Assembly (NCBI RefSeq): GCF_019059575.1
Contig: NW_024882761.1
Location: 62,001-126,000, forward strand
Length of the DNA stretch: 64,000 nt
Origin: Amphibalanus amphitrite
Taxonomy: Eukaryota; Arthropoda; Thecostraca; Balanomorpha; Balanidae
Direction: 5' to 3'
Both the position numbers and the translations under genes were made by a program. Numbering within the stretch: the first letter of the stretch is position 1; each line of letters begins with the position of its first letter. This document shows, in pieces, positions 1 to 13,019 of the stretch. The notes under the pieces are model-generated. The model was given only the letters and a program-made list of their open reading frames with translations. It made no database searches and had not been told where the DNA came from.

Positions 1-118
1 AGATCTGTAAAATGCACATTCCATGACCAAACACCCAAAAATAAACACAACAGGGACCGATACTAGGGACCTGATGCGAGACAGCCAGGTGTCCTGTTGT
101 TTGTCACATTGACAGCTA

Positions 119-418
119 CCAGATGTGCTACAGAAGGGGCTGGGTTCAAAGTTCAAACATAGTTAGATAAGCCTTAGAGGAGCAAAAGCTCTGCAATAGC
201 CAGATGTGCTAGAAGGGGCTGGGTTCGACATAGTCAGATGTGCTACATATAACAGGCTACGGCTGCAATAATCACATGTGTCAGGAGGGGTTGGGCTCGA
301 GCTAAGTCATATGTGCTACATAAGAAGCCAGGCTCTGCAATAGCCAGATAAGCTAGAAGGGAAGGGGTTCCAACATAGTCAGATGTGCTACGGAGGCCTG
401 GATCTGCAACAGTCAGAA
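119..418. repeat. Degenerate tandem repeat (CAGATGTGCTA units)
   Basis: The motif CAGATGTGCTA followed by AGAAGGGGCTGGGTTC, and the motif CTCTGCAATAGCCAGAT, recur several times with variable spacing. The copies are diverged, so this is an old minisatellite. No coding potential is evident. Confidence 0.7.
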
Positions 419-420
419 AT

Positions 421-3400
421 AAATCCCGAATGAAGTCAAAACGCCCACAGGCTCTGAACTGAATTTAGAGCTTCACTATAACTTCCGACCTCATCGACCC
501 CATCATGCCAGCTAACAAAAAAATGGACATATCTGTCATTTTGACAATGATAAAACAGGGCGTCTATTCTTTAGTACGCTCTCATCAATCGTATCAATCC
601 TCCTCTTATCAATCGAACAGTGCGTGTTACAATAATGAATAAACCACAGTGAAAGAAAAACAATTGAGATATCAAACGCGCTAAAATGAGACAAAGCGTT
701 GGACTAATTGAACAATTAACAATCCGCAGGAAACCCAGGCGGTAGCGGAACTGGGAACCAAAACAGCGCGGAAATGGAGGCGATATGATCTAGTGGAAGA
801 GGGGACCGCTAGGGGTAGGGGTTCACATGTGGCACAGGTGTTCGGACCGGGTGGCACAGTTGTTCGGGCCGGGTGGTACAGGCTGATGGGAGCGTTCAGA
901 AGAGGACCTCACCGGTGCGCTGAAATTTTGACAGTTGAACCGCTCACCGCTGCCTGTAAAATGCATCTGGCATATAATTTATGATGGAGAATTGAAATTA
1001 AGTGAGCGTGTATGAGAGTGTAAACTAATCGCTGTGCTTAGATGAAGAAAGCAAACATACAAAACATCAAGCTTTCATATCATTCATTCGCTCATTCCGG
1101 GCTGCGGAGATTCCTCAAAGGAAGCCCAGCGGTGAATCCCTGCATCATCTACACAAATCGTCCCTACGAACAAACTCTCCGGCACCAAGTGAACACCATC
1201 CGGGAGTTCTCCATCGCGCCACTTCACGTCGCTCCCACACAGAGCTCCGCCGGATATGTCGTCACAGAGTTTGACAGCGGTCTCGGGATTCCAGGAGCGT
1301 GGAGGTTTGGGAGTGGCAGGCACATGGCGATAGGAGGGCTTCAGCACGTTTATCATACCAGCCAGCGCACAGGATGTTGAGAAATTGTTCCAAGAAACGC
1401 AGACGTTGTGTTTCGTAATTTGGTCAAACTAGAACAGTTTATATAACGGATTCCAATAAAGATATACGGGAGTGACTGTGTCTCTCTTGAAAAAGTTTGC
1501 ATTCTTCTATGGACAGAAATGGGTGCATTCGTGTATCAAGCCATCAACTGATCACGCTAACATCCTAAATCATACGAAATAAACTGTAACGGCCGCCACA
1601 TGTCCGTCCCGTACCCACATAAATCACCAGTGACGTCACTAAACCGTGCAGTGACGTCACTGGCGACCTGAGGCAGCCGTGGAGTGGAAGGGGGACCGGG
1701 GAGGCTCGGGCGGCCCGCAATTATATCACCCCCGCCACCATAATTATCTCTAGCGTTTCCACAGTATGGCGTTGCTCGTGTGCAAGGCTCGGCCGACAAG
1801 AGGTGCCGGACACGTGCTGTTGCAGTACCTAGAGTGGGGAAGATGGAGTACGTGGCTCCGGTTGTAAACTTGATGCACTAGCCGACTTAAAATGCATGCC
1901 TGAGCATAAATGTGTGTTCACTCATTAACTAGGGAAGTTTTTAGTTAGGCTAGATACATATTTCTTCAGAATTGCGTGTGATATAGCTCTCATTTATGAT
2001 TTAATACAACTAAATCATCACAAAAAGTCATGCAACGAATAATTGTATGAAGTATGGTGATAGTATCAGCTAAATGAATTGTTCAGTACATTTATTTATG
2101 ATTTAATGAATTCATTTACAAAATAGTTTGTCATACTTAATTTGAGACAAACACAAAAGCCTTTTTGCGGTGTTTCAGTTATCAGGTTGCAGCGATGCTT
2201 ACTTTCCGATGACGGCTCCGACGTCGTAGCGCGCTGCAAACTCTCCGCTCGGATTATAGTTGGGCGCCTCCTTTGGCGATGGTTGCTTGGGCGATACCGG
2301 CGATTTTGGCGCCAAATCTGCCGCCGCCGAGGCCACGTGTGCGAACATGGCGCCACCTATGTCAGGGTCGCACGCGCTGCTGGTCAAGGTCGCGCCAAGA
2401 CGTATGCTGATTGGCTAGAGATGTGAGGCAGGATGATATTGGTCGGTTGCTTGTCGATGGCGTTTTCTTCAGGCTGGACGCAACGCGAGAGGCAATCAGG
2501 CAGATGCCGAAACGTAAATATATATGCCTTTTTCAACAGTTCAGCAGAAAATATTACAAAAAAAGACAGCTGTAGATTACGGCCACTGGCTTTGAAAGAC
2601 AGAAACCGTAAAAACGATGGAAAATTTCGATGGCAGGATCAGAGAGCTTTGGAAAAATTCTTATAAACTGCGGAAGCCATATAAGCATTAAAGAATATGT
2701 CGATTGTCAAAAGGATTCCTTTGTATCGAACTAGGGTTAGCTCTGTAGATGAATGGTGTTTGACTGAATGAAATGATTGACCACAGCAATACACTATGAG
2801 TTCTCCGTGCCTGTCGATATGGATATTGGACGTGAATGTGGCACTGATATGTAGACAAATTTTGGAGTGGAGGGAAAAATACATGCTCAGTAGCGTTTGT
2901 TGAACGCAAAAAAAGTCAAATATAACAACCCTTGAATGTCAAACTGACGACAGTGGCGTAGCATTGAAAATGTAACGACAGCTGATAAGGGAACAAAAAT
3001 ACTAAAACGCTCATTCAACCAGAATATGCAGTGGCAGAACAGAAAACTGTCACTGCATGTGTTAATGTCAATTGTTTTCTTATAGAGCAGAATACACGGC
3101 ACCGTCCACTTATCAAACGTCTACGTCAAAAGACGCCAGACAGTACACTTGCAATGAGGACACATCGTGTGCGGTCTGACCGTGTCGCTCCGCAGACTTC
3201 GGGAAATTTTCGCCACAGTGTCTAGAAACATTCCAACATGCAGCACGACCGTGCACGATATGACTGCAGCAGAGTTGGAAAATGTCGCACCCAATACCCG
3301 CAGCTAGACTTATACAAATGGTGTCGCGTGATCCGGACACTGTTCGATGGTGCAGACAATTTATAGCTGGCAGACAGTCAGTCTCGTCGCAATGTCGAAC

Positions 3401-6400
3401 TCTATTTACCCTCAGGCAAAAATCTTCATAGAGAAAAATCAAAGGACTTCAAGATACAGCATTCTTACACGAAACGGCTGGTACCGGTATGCAATATGCA
3501 TCATTTGGCGATCCTATTATGGAAATGATCAGTATTCCTGCCATAGCCACTTTTTGCCGTAACTTGCAGTCTAAGCAACTACACGGTGTAGAGGGTCTGG
3601 CCAGGTTGCGAGCAGCTAGACAACCGAGAAGCCTACAATGGACCCGCGCTTGACCAGTCACCTCGATATGAATCATGAACTCCCACGCGCTGATCTAAGC
3701 CGGATAGGGTGTTCGAAGGGTGGAGCATAAGTGAGTCACCAGAGCACGTTGGCTTCGTCAGGAGGTACGGGGAGTGTCCATGAGGAGAGCCTGCATATCC
3801 TTGGTTCAACTCACTTGCCATAGTTTTATGACAACTTGAAAGGACTTCACAGTGATTGATTCGCTTTGCCCAATCGTAAATCAAAGAGCACGCTAAGCAT
3901 ACCCGTCCATGTCTCGTTCCGGCGATGACGTCAGCACCACTGCCGCCGCCATGGATGACGTCATCGATCGATGATGCACCGTGCACTCTGCATGTGCATT
4001 GTGCAGCGTGCAACATCCATGAACTGTGCAGAGTTGACGGGCGGCAGGACGCCAAAGTCAAGGTCACTCACCAACCCGCTGGAGAAAGAGAAAAATGGAG
4101 CTAGTAAGCATCCCTGAAGACATCCTCATTGGCAAGACATGTGCACTGGAACAATACAGCTGGAGCGACCATCTGTACAAGAACAACGCCATGCGTTTAA
4201 TGTGACCGTGACTAGTCCGAAGCCCGGATATATATGGAAATTGAAACACCTTATCGGCCTCACATGTGGTTCCTCTCTTACCAATATGGACCGGTGCCAA
4301 GAACAGGGATACGATGACCTTCGCGGAATGGAGATCTCTATCGAAAATGATTGGGCGAACGCTGACAGGGAACGCAACGCCGAGAGAAGTTGATGGAGAA
4401 AGGCGAGATGGATGGCACTGCTCAGCTGAAAATGACCAGACCAGACGGCAGACTGGGTCCAATGATCAATTTCCTCCCAATGTATAGGCCATTTATAATG
4501 CTGCAGGCACCGACAGTCAATTGAGGGACCTTCCTGAGAATGACGGCAGATAGGTAGGTCGCCCTAAGAAAAATAAATGATTATCCCAGTCGCATGAAAC
4601 GCGACTGGAAATTAAACATCTCGTCACCACCCACCACATTGAAAAGTTTGCTTCATGCTGGAGCGGCAGCTACGCTTCCATACCTGAATGAGGTCTTATA
4701 GCATCACAAACACTGTAACCATCCTCAATTCTGTAAGTGACAAGTTACATGTCAACCACGTCATATATGTTCAGTCAGTGAGGCTTGAAACAGCTTAGAA
4801 TTCAAAAACAAAAACAGATGAATGATGGCAATTTGTCAAAGAGGAAGAGCCAGTTAATATTCAAAATCATATGATAATCATAATCATATAATATAATCAC
4901 ATAATCGAATGGAAAGGACCACAGGGAAAAATGTAGTGGACCATTTGAATAACTTCCGTCTATTCTTAATCATTCTGGATGCATTGGGAATGCTATATCA
5001 AAATGTCCAATAAATATAGACAATCACCACAGACAAAACTACGTGAATGAATCAGAAGCTAATGTAACACAGACATGTGTAAACACATAAACCGATGCAT
5101 AACTTCGTCAATGCATACGTAGGCCTAGCCGTATCAGAATCGAGAAAATCGGAAAGATGAATCAAAATCCAACTGCGCTGCCGATCCTGCTATTAATGCC
5201 ACTGCCACTGCCGCCGTCTTGCCATTATCGCTACCATCGACTCGAGGATGACGCAGCAATGCCCTGATTACAGTTCAGTGTTCTAACAACATTGAACAGG
5301 AATCCTAACTGTGTGAGGGCACAAGCAGGAATGGTTTAGGGGAGCAATGCTAGCCACGGACAGAGCCTGGGCTCGGTTCACTGAAGTGGAAAAAGTTAAG
5401 ATCAGATCGCACAGGTCTCACAACTCGCCAGACTCGCTTCCACACTTGCTCGATGCGGCGCCGCCCACTACACGCTGCAAAAGTTCTTCCAATGCGAGCT
5501 CACGGACGATGCACGAATCACGATCACTTTTGGATATCAGCTCATACCCAGCAGATTACGCTATGCGTCGATCTCAAGCGCTTCACAATCCTTTGCATAA
5601 GCAAAGAGCCATCCGTTCTGTGACCAGCTAGAACCGCACACGAACACGCAAGACTCGCATCACTCACTCCTCATCGTATCAAGGCACCTAACACACACAC
5701 ACCCTTATTCGCACAAAGTGTCTGATAACCGCAACACCACCAAAAGACACCACAGCAATACCGTCGTCCACGAGAGCGATGCAGTACTACTGCAACCACA
5801 GGTCGGACTGCTCAGTGCTCGCTGTTTACGTCTGACTCGAGTCTCCATAAGCGGAGTGCGGCGGCCGCAGAGGCGATTCCAGGCCCGGGTCCGACGTCGT
5901 ACTGGACACGAGCGCGCGATAGACCAGCGCCCGGAAGGACGCTTGACAGACGGCAGAAGCGGTAGAGACGAGGGTAGCGACACACAGGCGCGCATGGCGA
6001 CGCATGTTATGATGGGTTGTGCGGAGTCGAGACTTTATCAGACGTCGTGGAAGCATGGAGGGATAGTGGCGGAGAGAAGCATGTTGGACACGTAGCATCA
6101 GCCGAAAATCAAAGGTCGAAGAGAATGCAGCACATAGCAAATATGGTCGCGGCTTGCCCTAACTGTGATCGGGAGATATCGGGGAGCCGCCACTGCCCGG
6201 AACAAATGCCAAGGTTAGATAGCTAAGGGCGATGAATGGGCTGAGGGTTTTTCAGCAGACAACTGAGACGATGCAAACGGTCCAAGGCTAGTGCATGATG
6301 CCAGGCTAAAGCAAGGCCACTTCAGTGGCAATAAATGACGAACTGGAATTTCATCCTTTCAATACTTAGGTACGTGACTTGGGCTCGCGAGCACAATTTC

Positions 6401-8004
6401 TGCTATCCATAAAAACACACCAGCTGTAGTTATCTCCCCACAGGAGTATGTATGCTATTGTACCATGTATGCTATTAGCCAAATAGCATTGGTACATACT
6501 TACATGCATGTTGAAATTGGGAAATGAAAGACATGTAACTTTCCTGTTACCTGTCCAATACAACTGTTTTCCATTTACCCTGGAGAGGCATACCTACCTA
6601 AAATACACCGAATTCAACATATATGAGGGCTGAGGCAATCTATTTGCTTCCAGAATTGATAATGCCACCACTGTGTTTCATTATCACATAAAATTGATAT
6701 ACCTATTACCTACTGAATATTTTGGTTATAAATGGCCTTAGTTCTCTGAAGTAATATGAGGTGGCTGTACTCTTCACAATCCACAGCAGCATAATGTAGT
6801 TGCATTAATATTTGTCCCTTCACAAAGTAAGAGAACTAAGACATAATGCCATGAGCATTTAGCATCATATTTAGTTAGCACACAGTCCTAATATTTCCTC
6901 TCTACCAAACAAAAATAAAAAGAGCCAATGATCAGTATGTTGGAAAAAAGGATAAAAATAAAAATAAACACACATAAAACATGTCTTCGACAAAACTAGG
7001 CATTCAGCTTTAGCACAAGAAAGTAAAATGGCAGCAGTGAAACAAGCTGCATATTGTTAGTGAACTTGAAGGCGCAATTTTAGTCAATTACTAGTGAGTA
7101 AAAAAGCTAGGTAGTGATGGGAACTGATGACAATACTTGCCAATTTCTACTCTGTTTTACCTTTTAACGATGTGTCAATGGCAAGTCAGGTTAGTTCAAC
7201 CGTGAACAATCAGCAGGTTCTGCAAACCCATGGTCTCTAAGGCTAGGTTTCATTGCCATAATACCCCATCATAACCAAACATATTCAAGATCTTCCTTGA
7301 GCACTCTTGAGAGTGCTCGGGAAGGTTTCCTCTCCAGTTTGAGCTAGCTTATCAAGAAACTTATATCCATTTGATCTTGCTCCTGCTGGTTTGATAGCAC
7401 GTGCCTTGGCATACAATGCTGTTAATAACATTGAATTAATTGAGCTGAGAAGAGAAGCATATATTGTGGTGCCTGAGATAATAAACACCTAAACTAACAA
7501 GTTTGACACATCAAAATACAACCAGGTTGCCACCCTGCCCCCATCCTTTCGCTTTTTCTCTTGCCTACATCATGCAGGCTTTGCTGCCCAATGTCAAGTG
7601 CACTAGCACTGAGTTTGATATTGCCTTGACCAAAATGGTACTTGTATAAACATATCAATCATAGACATATAATTTTACACTGTTATTCAGCTTACAAAAC
7701 ATTGTGCAACCACCACACAGCTTCTCGGAAGTCATTCTGTGGAAGGGCATTTCGCTTCTCGAGTGTTCTCGTGGAGGGCCAACTGGGTCTACAGCATTCA
7801 TGCAATCATATTACAATTTTGATGTTACACATGCTGTAAGGAATGTGCAGCCTGAGCATGCGGTCAGGGTCTGATGGCATACAGACCTCTGGCAGAGTGA
7901 CAGCATTGCAACCTGGCAATGTAAAAGCTACCAACTCTGCCCATACACTGACACTATTCCCAAATCCCTCGGGTTCATCAAAACTGGAGCAAGTGGACCA
8001 GTTC
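421..8004. other. Non-coding stretch, mostly CaMKII intron 1 on the minus strand
   Basis: I see no convincing exon here. Short ORFs occur on both strands but lack recognisable domains or paired splice sites. Because the CaMKII first coding exon at 8011-8072 reads leftwards, this interval should be its first intron, at least in part. The kinase exon that should follow, beginning with the glycine-rich loop, was not found, so it probably lies beyond position 1. The stretch includes paired CRE sites (1631-1659) and a possible fragment ORF on the minus strand at 1084-1356. Confidence 0.5.
1631..1659. promoter_or_regulatory. Two tandem full CRE palindromes
   Basis: TGACGTCA occurs at 1631-1638 and again at 1652-1659, within a repeated CAGTGACGTCACT context, giving a 21-bp centre-to-centre spacing (about two helical turns). 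Full CREs bind CREB/ATF bZIP dimers. No transcript start is evident nearby, so a regulatory role is an inference. Confidence 0.4.
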
Positions 8005-8010
8005 ACTTAC

Positions 8011-8072
8011 TTGCCAAGCTCCTCCTTAAGGTCGTAGTTATCGCTAAATTTCGTCGTAGTGCCGCTCGCCAT
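8011..8072 (-). CDS. CaMKII: CaMKII first coding exon
   Basis: Reading the minus strand from the ATG at 8072 gives twenty codons plus two bases, ending in ...FSDNYDLKEELGK with the last Lys codon split. A consensus donor GTAAGTG follows immediately (plus-strand 8004-8010). This is the conserved N-terminus of calcium/calmodulin-dependent protein kinase II: animal CaMKIIs begin with a short variable head, then a (K/R)FSDNY..KEELGKGAFS segment leading into the glycine-rich ATP loop. In nematode and fly CaMKII the same ELGK is followed by GAFS, so the missing next exon should start there. CaMKII is a dodecameric Ser/Thr kinase of synapses and muscle. Only the first exon is seen, because the gene runs leftward through a first intron longer than 8 kb. 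The alternative, a retro-fragment, is unlikely because the donor is intact at the expected place. Confidence 0.85.
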
Positions 8073-9085
8073 CGTGACCACCACCCTCACGCCTGATCCG
8101 TGTCCAACTGAGCGACAGCGCCGGATTGACAGCAACAGCAGCACATTCGCCTCATCCACCGGATGAAAAAGTTTTCTACTGCCACTTATAAGATAGACGA
8201 AAGCGCTGTTTGATTTTCACGAATCCCTAATAAAACAACAACACCTACACCAAGGACAGCCTAGACTGCGGCTTCTGTAAAGGTCTAACTTGGGCGTACA
8301 TGAAAGTATTGATTTCATTTATACCATTTTGTAGCTAAAGTTCTTGTCCTTTTTCAAGTCCAATACATTTTTCGTCAATTTTCAAGCACTCATATAGCAA
8401 CAAACGATTCTTAAAAATAATTTATTCATATTTTTAAAAGGACATAGCAGAGACGCTTGTAAATAATTTTAATTCAAAATAATTTTACATACAAAAAGGT
8501 GTAAGAGACATGTCTGCTAGCACTTACCACTAAAATGCTGCTATATTTTCACTGCTGCATTAGCAATGCTTTGGATGCGAATAGCAACGTAAAGAGAGGA
8601 TATCTATTTTTGCAGATCAATAACAATAAGACATTCAAAATGTCAATATATGCCTGGTATCCATCCTCAATTATCTTAGCATAATTCTATTTCATAGGTA
8701 TCTACTGTTATATATCATACGGGGTACGGCCTTGCATACGGCCAGGCAACAACAGACAGGTCACAGGGGCGGAGCTTCCTATACAGTTGTTGATGGGATT
8801 TTGCCCCACCAACTTTAGCTGATCTCTAAGACTTTGTTGCTTTGAAAATTAATCTTTTTCGTATTGAAGAGCTTTGGAATGTCTGTTTATTGCAAAATAT
8901 TATATCGGTAATGAATATGATAGGAATTGATTTAGTGTGCCAGGCCAGTGGCATTTTATTCAACTTCATGATTGGACATTGTAGGTTTGACGACTTTTTG
9001 CCCCGCCAACTTCCCTGGAAAAGCTCCACCAGGCACCAATGACAACAGATTCTGTGAGGCAAACATAAGAACAGCCGCAGGACAC
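8073..9085. other. Upstream side of CaMKII; 5' UTR and promoter candidate region
   Basis: The first hundred or so bases right of the CaMKII start (8073-8180) are GC-richer than the rest and are likely 5' UTR of the minus-strand transcript. No clear TATA or initiator was identified. Beyond about 8200 the sequence is AT-rich and featureless to my reading. An intron within the 5' UTR cannot be excluded. Confidence 0.35.
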
Positions 9086-9089
9086 TTAA

Positions 9090-10010
9090 CCCGCGAGTTG
9101 CTGGGGGGGGGGGCGTTAAACGCCCCCACTTTTTTCGCCGGGCCATAGCATAAAAACGGCGCGCCGCAGGCGCGCCAAATTTTGAGTACCTGTAGGGAAT
9201 TGATTGAAGATTATTGTGACAAAGTTTCAAAAAAATCGGTCGGAAAATTTTTGAGATATCGAGGTTTTAGTGACGTCATGATTTCTGAGTTTTCGACCAA
9301 AAACGGCATATGTTCAAAAAATCATATAAAATCACAGAATAGACATACAGACATGCCGTAAACGCCATTAGACTGCCAATGCCATGAACAATCAAATGGC
9401 TATCTTCGATTATTGATTATCGTTCCGCATTTTCCAAAATCTTGAACTGAATCTTGGCAATTTCTCGTGACTACTTCACGACCATGATACATGAATTTCT
9501 TAAATTGAACTTTTTGGACCAAACACGTACACATATGATAAAATGAATGTCACCATCGTGTTCTACGCCCCAAATTACCCATAAAACATGTGTCACAGGC
9601 TGCGAATGTCAGTTTTGATTTTCGGGGATATGTGCCTTCCCGGTTGACCTGACCTTGACCCTGACCTATGCTTGACTGACCCCTACATGGAGCTGACACT
9701 CTTGTAGGCCTTATATGATGGATTGTGCACCGTTTTGACAGAGTTTATGACGAGAGGCGCCCATTGCGAAGTCCTGAAGTCAATGCCACTGAAATCCCGA
9801 TTTCAGGCATTTGACCTGACCTTGAACTGACCTGTGACCTCAAAATTCAACTTTAAAGTACTCATCTGAAGCGTCTCGTCGCGTTCTTTCGTTTGCCGCC
9901 TCGTGCGTTTCGCTGCGCCTATTGGTTCTCGAGTTATCGGCTGGGGGCGTTAAACGCCCCCCCCCCCCCCAGCAAACGGTGGGTGGCGAAATACCCCAGC
10001 AACTGCCGGG
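9090..10010. mobile_element. Non-autonomous TTAA-flanked element (piggyBac-like MITE)
   Basis: TTAA at 9086-9089 and at 10011-10014 flanks a unit that starts CCCGCGAGTTGCTGGGG and ends CCCCAGCAACTGCCGGG. The termini are inverted copies with 15 of 17 positions matching. TTAA target duplication with termini starting CCC is the signature of piggyBac-type elements. Just inside each end lies a G or C run and an inverted GGCGTTAAACGCCCCC motif. The interior holds GGTCA/TGACC-rich sequence and no ORF of note. Related ends (TTAACCCTCGCC, TTAACCCGCGCC) recur through the window, so this is a high-copy family. Confidence 0.75.
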
Positions 10011-10014
10011 TTAA

Positions 10015-12480
10015 AAGGACCCATTAAGCCAACATATGGTCCTCTGAGGTCAAACAAAGTCCTTCTGACCAATTCAGCATGCATCAAATTTGACGTTTTT
10101 GTGGAAGACTTATGCTGAATAGGTTACTTTTGACAACAAGCTTTTATGACATTGCTTTTATCGGCATCGCGTTTCTCTCGTCGAGATGCGCCGAAAGGAC
10201 TATAATTTGACATGAAAAGGTCAACTTATAGTTACTCTCATCTTATATAGTTATACTTCTAGTTATACCTATTTATTTTTAGCTCGGGTCAAGGACCAAG
10301 GTCACGGAAAAGTTCACGTTGCATCAGTCAATTTGTGTCGTTGAGCTAAGCGCACCAAACGTGTTTTGATCCTTCTAGCATGTCTCAATCTAAAGTTATT
10401 GTAAAAAACTGACCGTTGATGACCCGAGTCCTGAGATGGCATCATGAGCATAAAGATGGGCCACGAGTGCAATTTTTCGATTCAGCGTGTCATGTTTACC
10501 TGTATTCTGATCAGTGTTAAGCATGACTTTCGTCCAAAAGAAATGCCGTTGATTTGTTCCCCTTGACTTATAGGTACCTAATGGAATTGGAGAAGTTCCC
10601 AAATGGATATGACCTTGGGTCACCGCTATTAAAATTCCGACACATGTAATCAAATTGTTGGTACTGACTGCTGATTCCTTCCCGCAATAGCCTGAGTTTC
10701 AAACTTCTAGGGTACCTATAAACTGCAGGAATGACAAATTACGATTTGTTTAGATGCGTAATCACTTATCTTGACCTGGTGACCTGGTGTTAAGTGACCT
10801 AGGGTCGCTTTTCACACACGATGCGAAATTGATGGGCATCATAAGCTACCAAGGCTCGCCGCGCTACGCGACGCAGCTATCTTCATGCAGGCAAAAAAAA
10901 AACTGGCAAGTGTGGCCAAAGGCGCCTCCCAACACGCCATCAAGGCGAACATTAACTCAAGGCAGTGGATGCCGCTATGCTACCCATCACGTCTTGCTGG
11001 GAAGGGGGGGGGGGGCTTTAACCCTCGCCGGAACAGGCCATTTTGCGTTCTTCGACGGCACAGCCACCCCCCCCCCCCCCTCGCGTTTGGCCCATGATCG
11101 AGCTAGGCAGGGGTTGGCAAATGGTGGGGCATGCCCCCTTTGGGGGTAATGAAACCGCTCGGCGGGGGGTAATGAGGGCCTCTGAGAAAGCCTCATCTTA
11201 GAACCAATGGCTCCCTTGATGGGACAGACATCACGACTGTTTGGTCCCAGGGTTCAAAGATAAAATCACTGGCCGAACGTCAACCGACGACCGTCTATTG
11301 GCGTTTTCACAGCAGCTAACGTAAAGGGGGAGAACTAGGAGTCGATCGGCCCCTGCAGCCTCTCGGCCTCTGAACTGGAGCTTTTCGGTAAAAAAAAAAA
11401 ACGAGCGTACTACCCGTGACGATAGGAAGCCGCTGCTACCCAATTTGAAGTTCCTTGGCCATGGGGTGACTTTCAGGAGGTCAATGACGATTTTCGAGAT
11501 GATTGAGACCCGCTGTAACTTCTTGAATTGATATGTTATGGCCTAACATGATCTCAAGGAAGAACTAACAAGTCAACGGTTATTTGTGTCAAAGCCATGA
11601 AATGTTTTAGGGTAAAAAATGATCGGCTCGAGAATACAATTCTGCTGTCATTTTGACACATCTAAGTACACTTTCAGCTAGATCCTGACCAGTGATCGGC
11701 CCTATATATTCAGATTTCAGTCTTATATGTCGGATATATCGTGAGGAAACCCAGGGACGTAAATCTATAATTGGGTTTCTGACGTCACTGTGACGTCATT
11801 TCAAGTGAGATCGACACCAAATTTTAACACAACCTCGGCTAGGTATTTAGGGAAATGTGTGCAAAGTTTCGTTTCTCTATCTCTTCGCGTTGCGACGATA
11901 TCGTCGGAAAAGTAAGGGGGCAACTATGTGCCCCCCCCCCCCCAGCGGCTGGCGGGTGGCGCGGAGGCCCAGCGGCCGCAGGGTTATGATACAAATAGTT
12001 TGCATTTATGGCCTTTTGGGTAACGGGTCCAACTGGTTCCGAATTCAATTTACACCGGGTCTGACTGGTTCTAAAAATGTCCAGTCGAGTCTGGTTCGAG
12101 TCTAATTCCAAGCATTTTCACCTTTTGCCACCTCTATTTACGAGTGTCTGATTCATGCAGGGGTAAGAAAAAAATTGAAAAACCCAGAGTTCCTAAACCT
12201 AATTAAACGAATAAATGCAAGCGGTTAAGTAAAAGCGGTAAAAGCTGGCCAGTGCAACATCGCCGATCAAGTTGCGGTGCGATCGATCCATAAAATGAAC
12301 TTGTGGGAAAAATAATTCAGGAGCAGGTAGGCATCTGTTTAATTGGCTTCCTGGCCGCTGTTCTATCAAAAGCGTATAATTTGTTTCAGAATTTAGAAGT
12401 ACCAACACCTTGTTTGTCTCGTGTAAGCCACGAGCGCCATCAATAGTTTAAAAATCCAAAGAAAAATCGATGCTGTGAAT
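10015..12480. other. Repeat-rich non-coding stretch with TTAA-family fragments
   Basis: No gene is recognised. Fragments of the same G/C-run family lie at about 10995-11170 (TTTAACCCTCGCC beside a G run and a C run) and 11920-11990 (C run with GGCGGGTGGCG). TGACCT/AGGTCA-type sequence occurs around 10260-10320 and 10770-10800. Confidence 0.5.
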
Positions 12481-12572
12481 TTCTCGATACCTGCTTTTTG
12501 TATTAAGCTCTAGTTCGAGCTGTAATCCATTATAAAATTCAAGTTTTTTCACAAAATAATTCCAATAACAAC

Positions 12573-13019
12573 ATGAAGCTGGTGTATTTAATTTTCATAT
12601 CGAGCGTTATTGCAGCGAGTAATGCATACACGAATCATTATAGAAATGCCAATACAAATACAATGGCATCAAGTCGCATGACACTCGGCAATGAAAATGA
12701 ATTGAGTAGAGAAGACGAGAAGCTAGTGGAGGCTATTTCTGGTGAGGTTTACCACATGCTTTCAAAATTGTTGCATGAACTAGACTACCGAGTTCGAAAA
12801 CACCTGAGAGATGATCGGGAAAAAGAAGAGAAAAATGAAGAAAAGCTTCTTTCCTGGATGGAAACACACGAAGAAACACTCCGTCAAGTTGGTAAGGAGT
12901 GCAGTGGGAGGAGCAGCGAGGATCCAGTGTCAACGGACGATTGCAAGGACTGTGATAAGGAAGACGACGACAACACTAATACCCAATCACACCGAAGGCG
13001 TGTTTTATACTGGACCTAA
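12573..13019 (+). CDS. Predicted small secreted protein, unrecognised
   Basis: A 148-codon ORF opens with MKLVYLIFISSVIAASNA, a good signal peptide (short basic n-region, hydrophobic core, small residues before a likely cut after Ala18). The mature part is hydrophilic, rich in Asp/Glu/Lys with a predicted helical stretch (residues 45-110), then four cysteines near residues 110-130 and a tri-Arg site followed by VLYWT at the C-terminus. The RRR could be a prohormone-convertase site releasing a short peptide. A TATAAAA-like box lies at about 12532, some 40 bp before the ATG, and the ATG is preceded by AACAAC. No intron is apparent. I recognise no family. It could be a single-exon secreted peptide gene or one exon of a longer gene. 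Confidence 0.5.
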   Translation: MKLVYLIFISSVIAASNAYTNHYRNANTNTMASSRMTLGNENELSREDEKLVEAISGEVYHMLSKLLHELDYRVRKHLRDDREKEEKNEEKLLSWMETHEETLRQVGKECSGRSSEDPVSTDDCKDCDKEDDDNTNTQSHRRRVLYWT

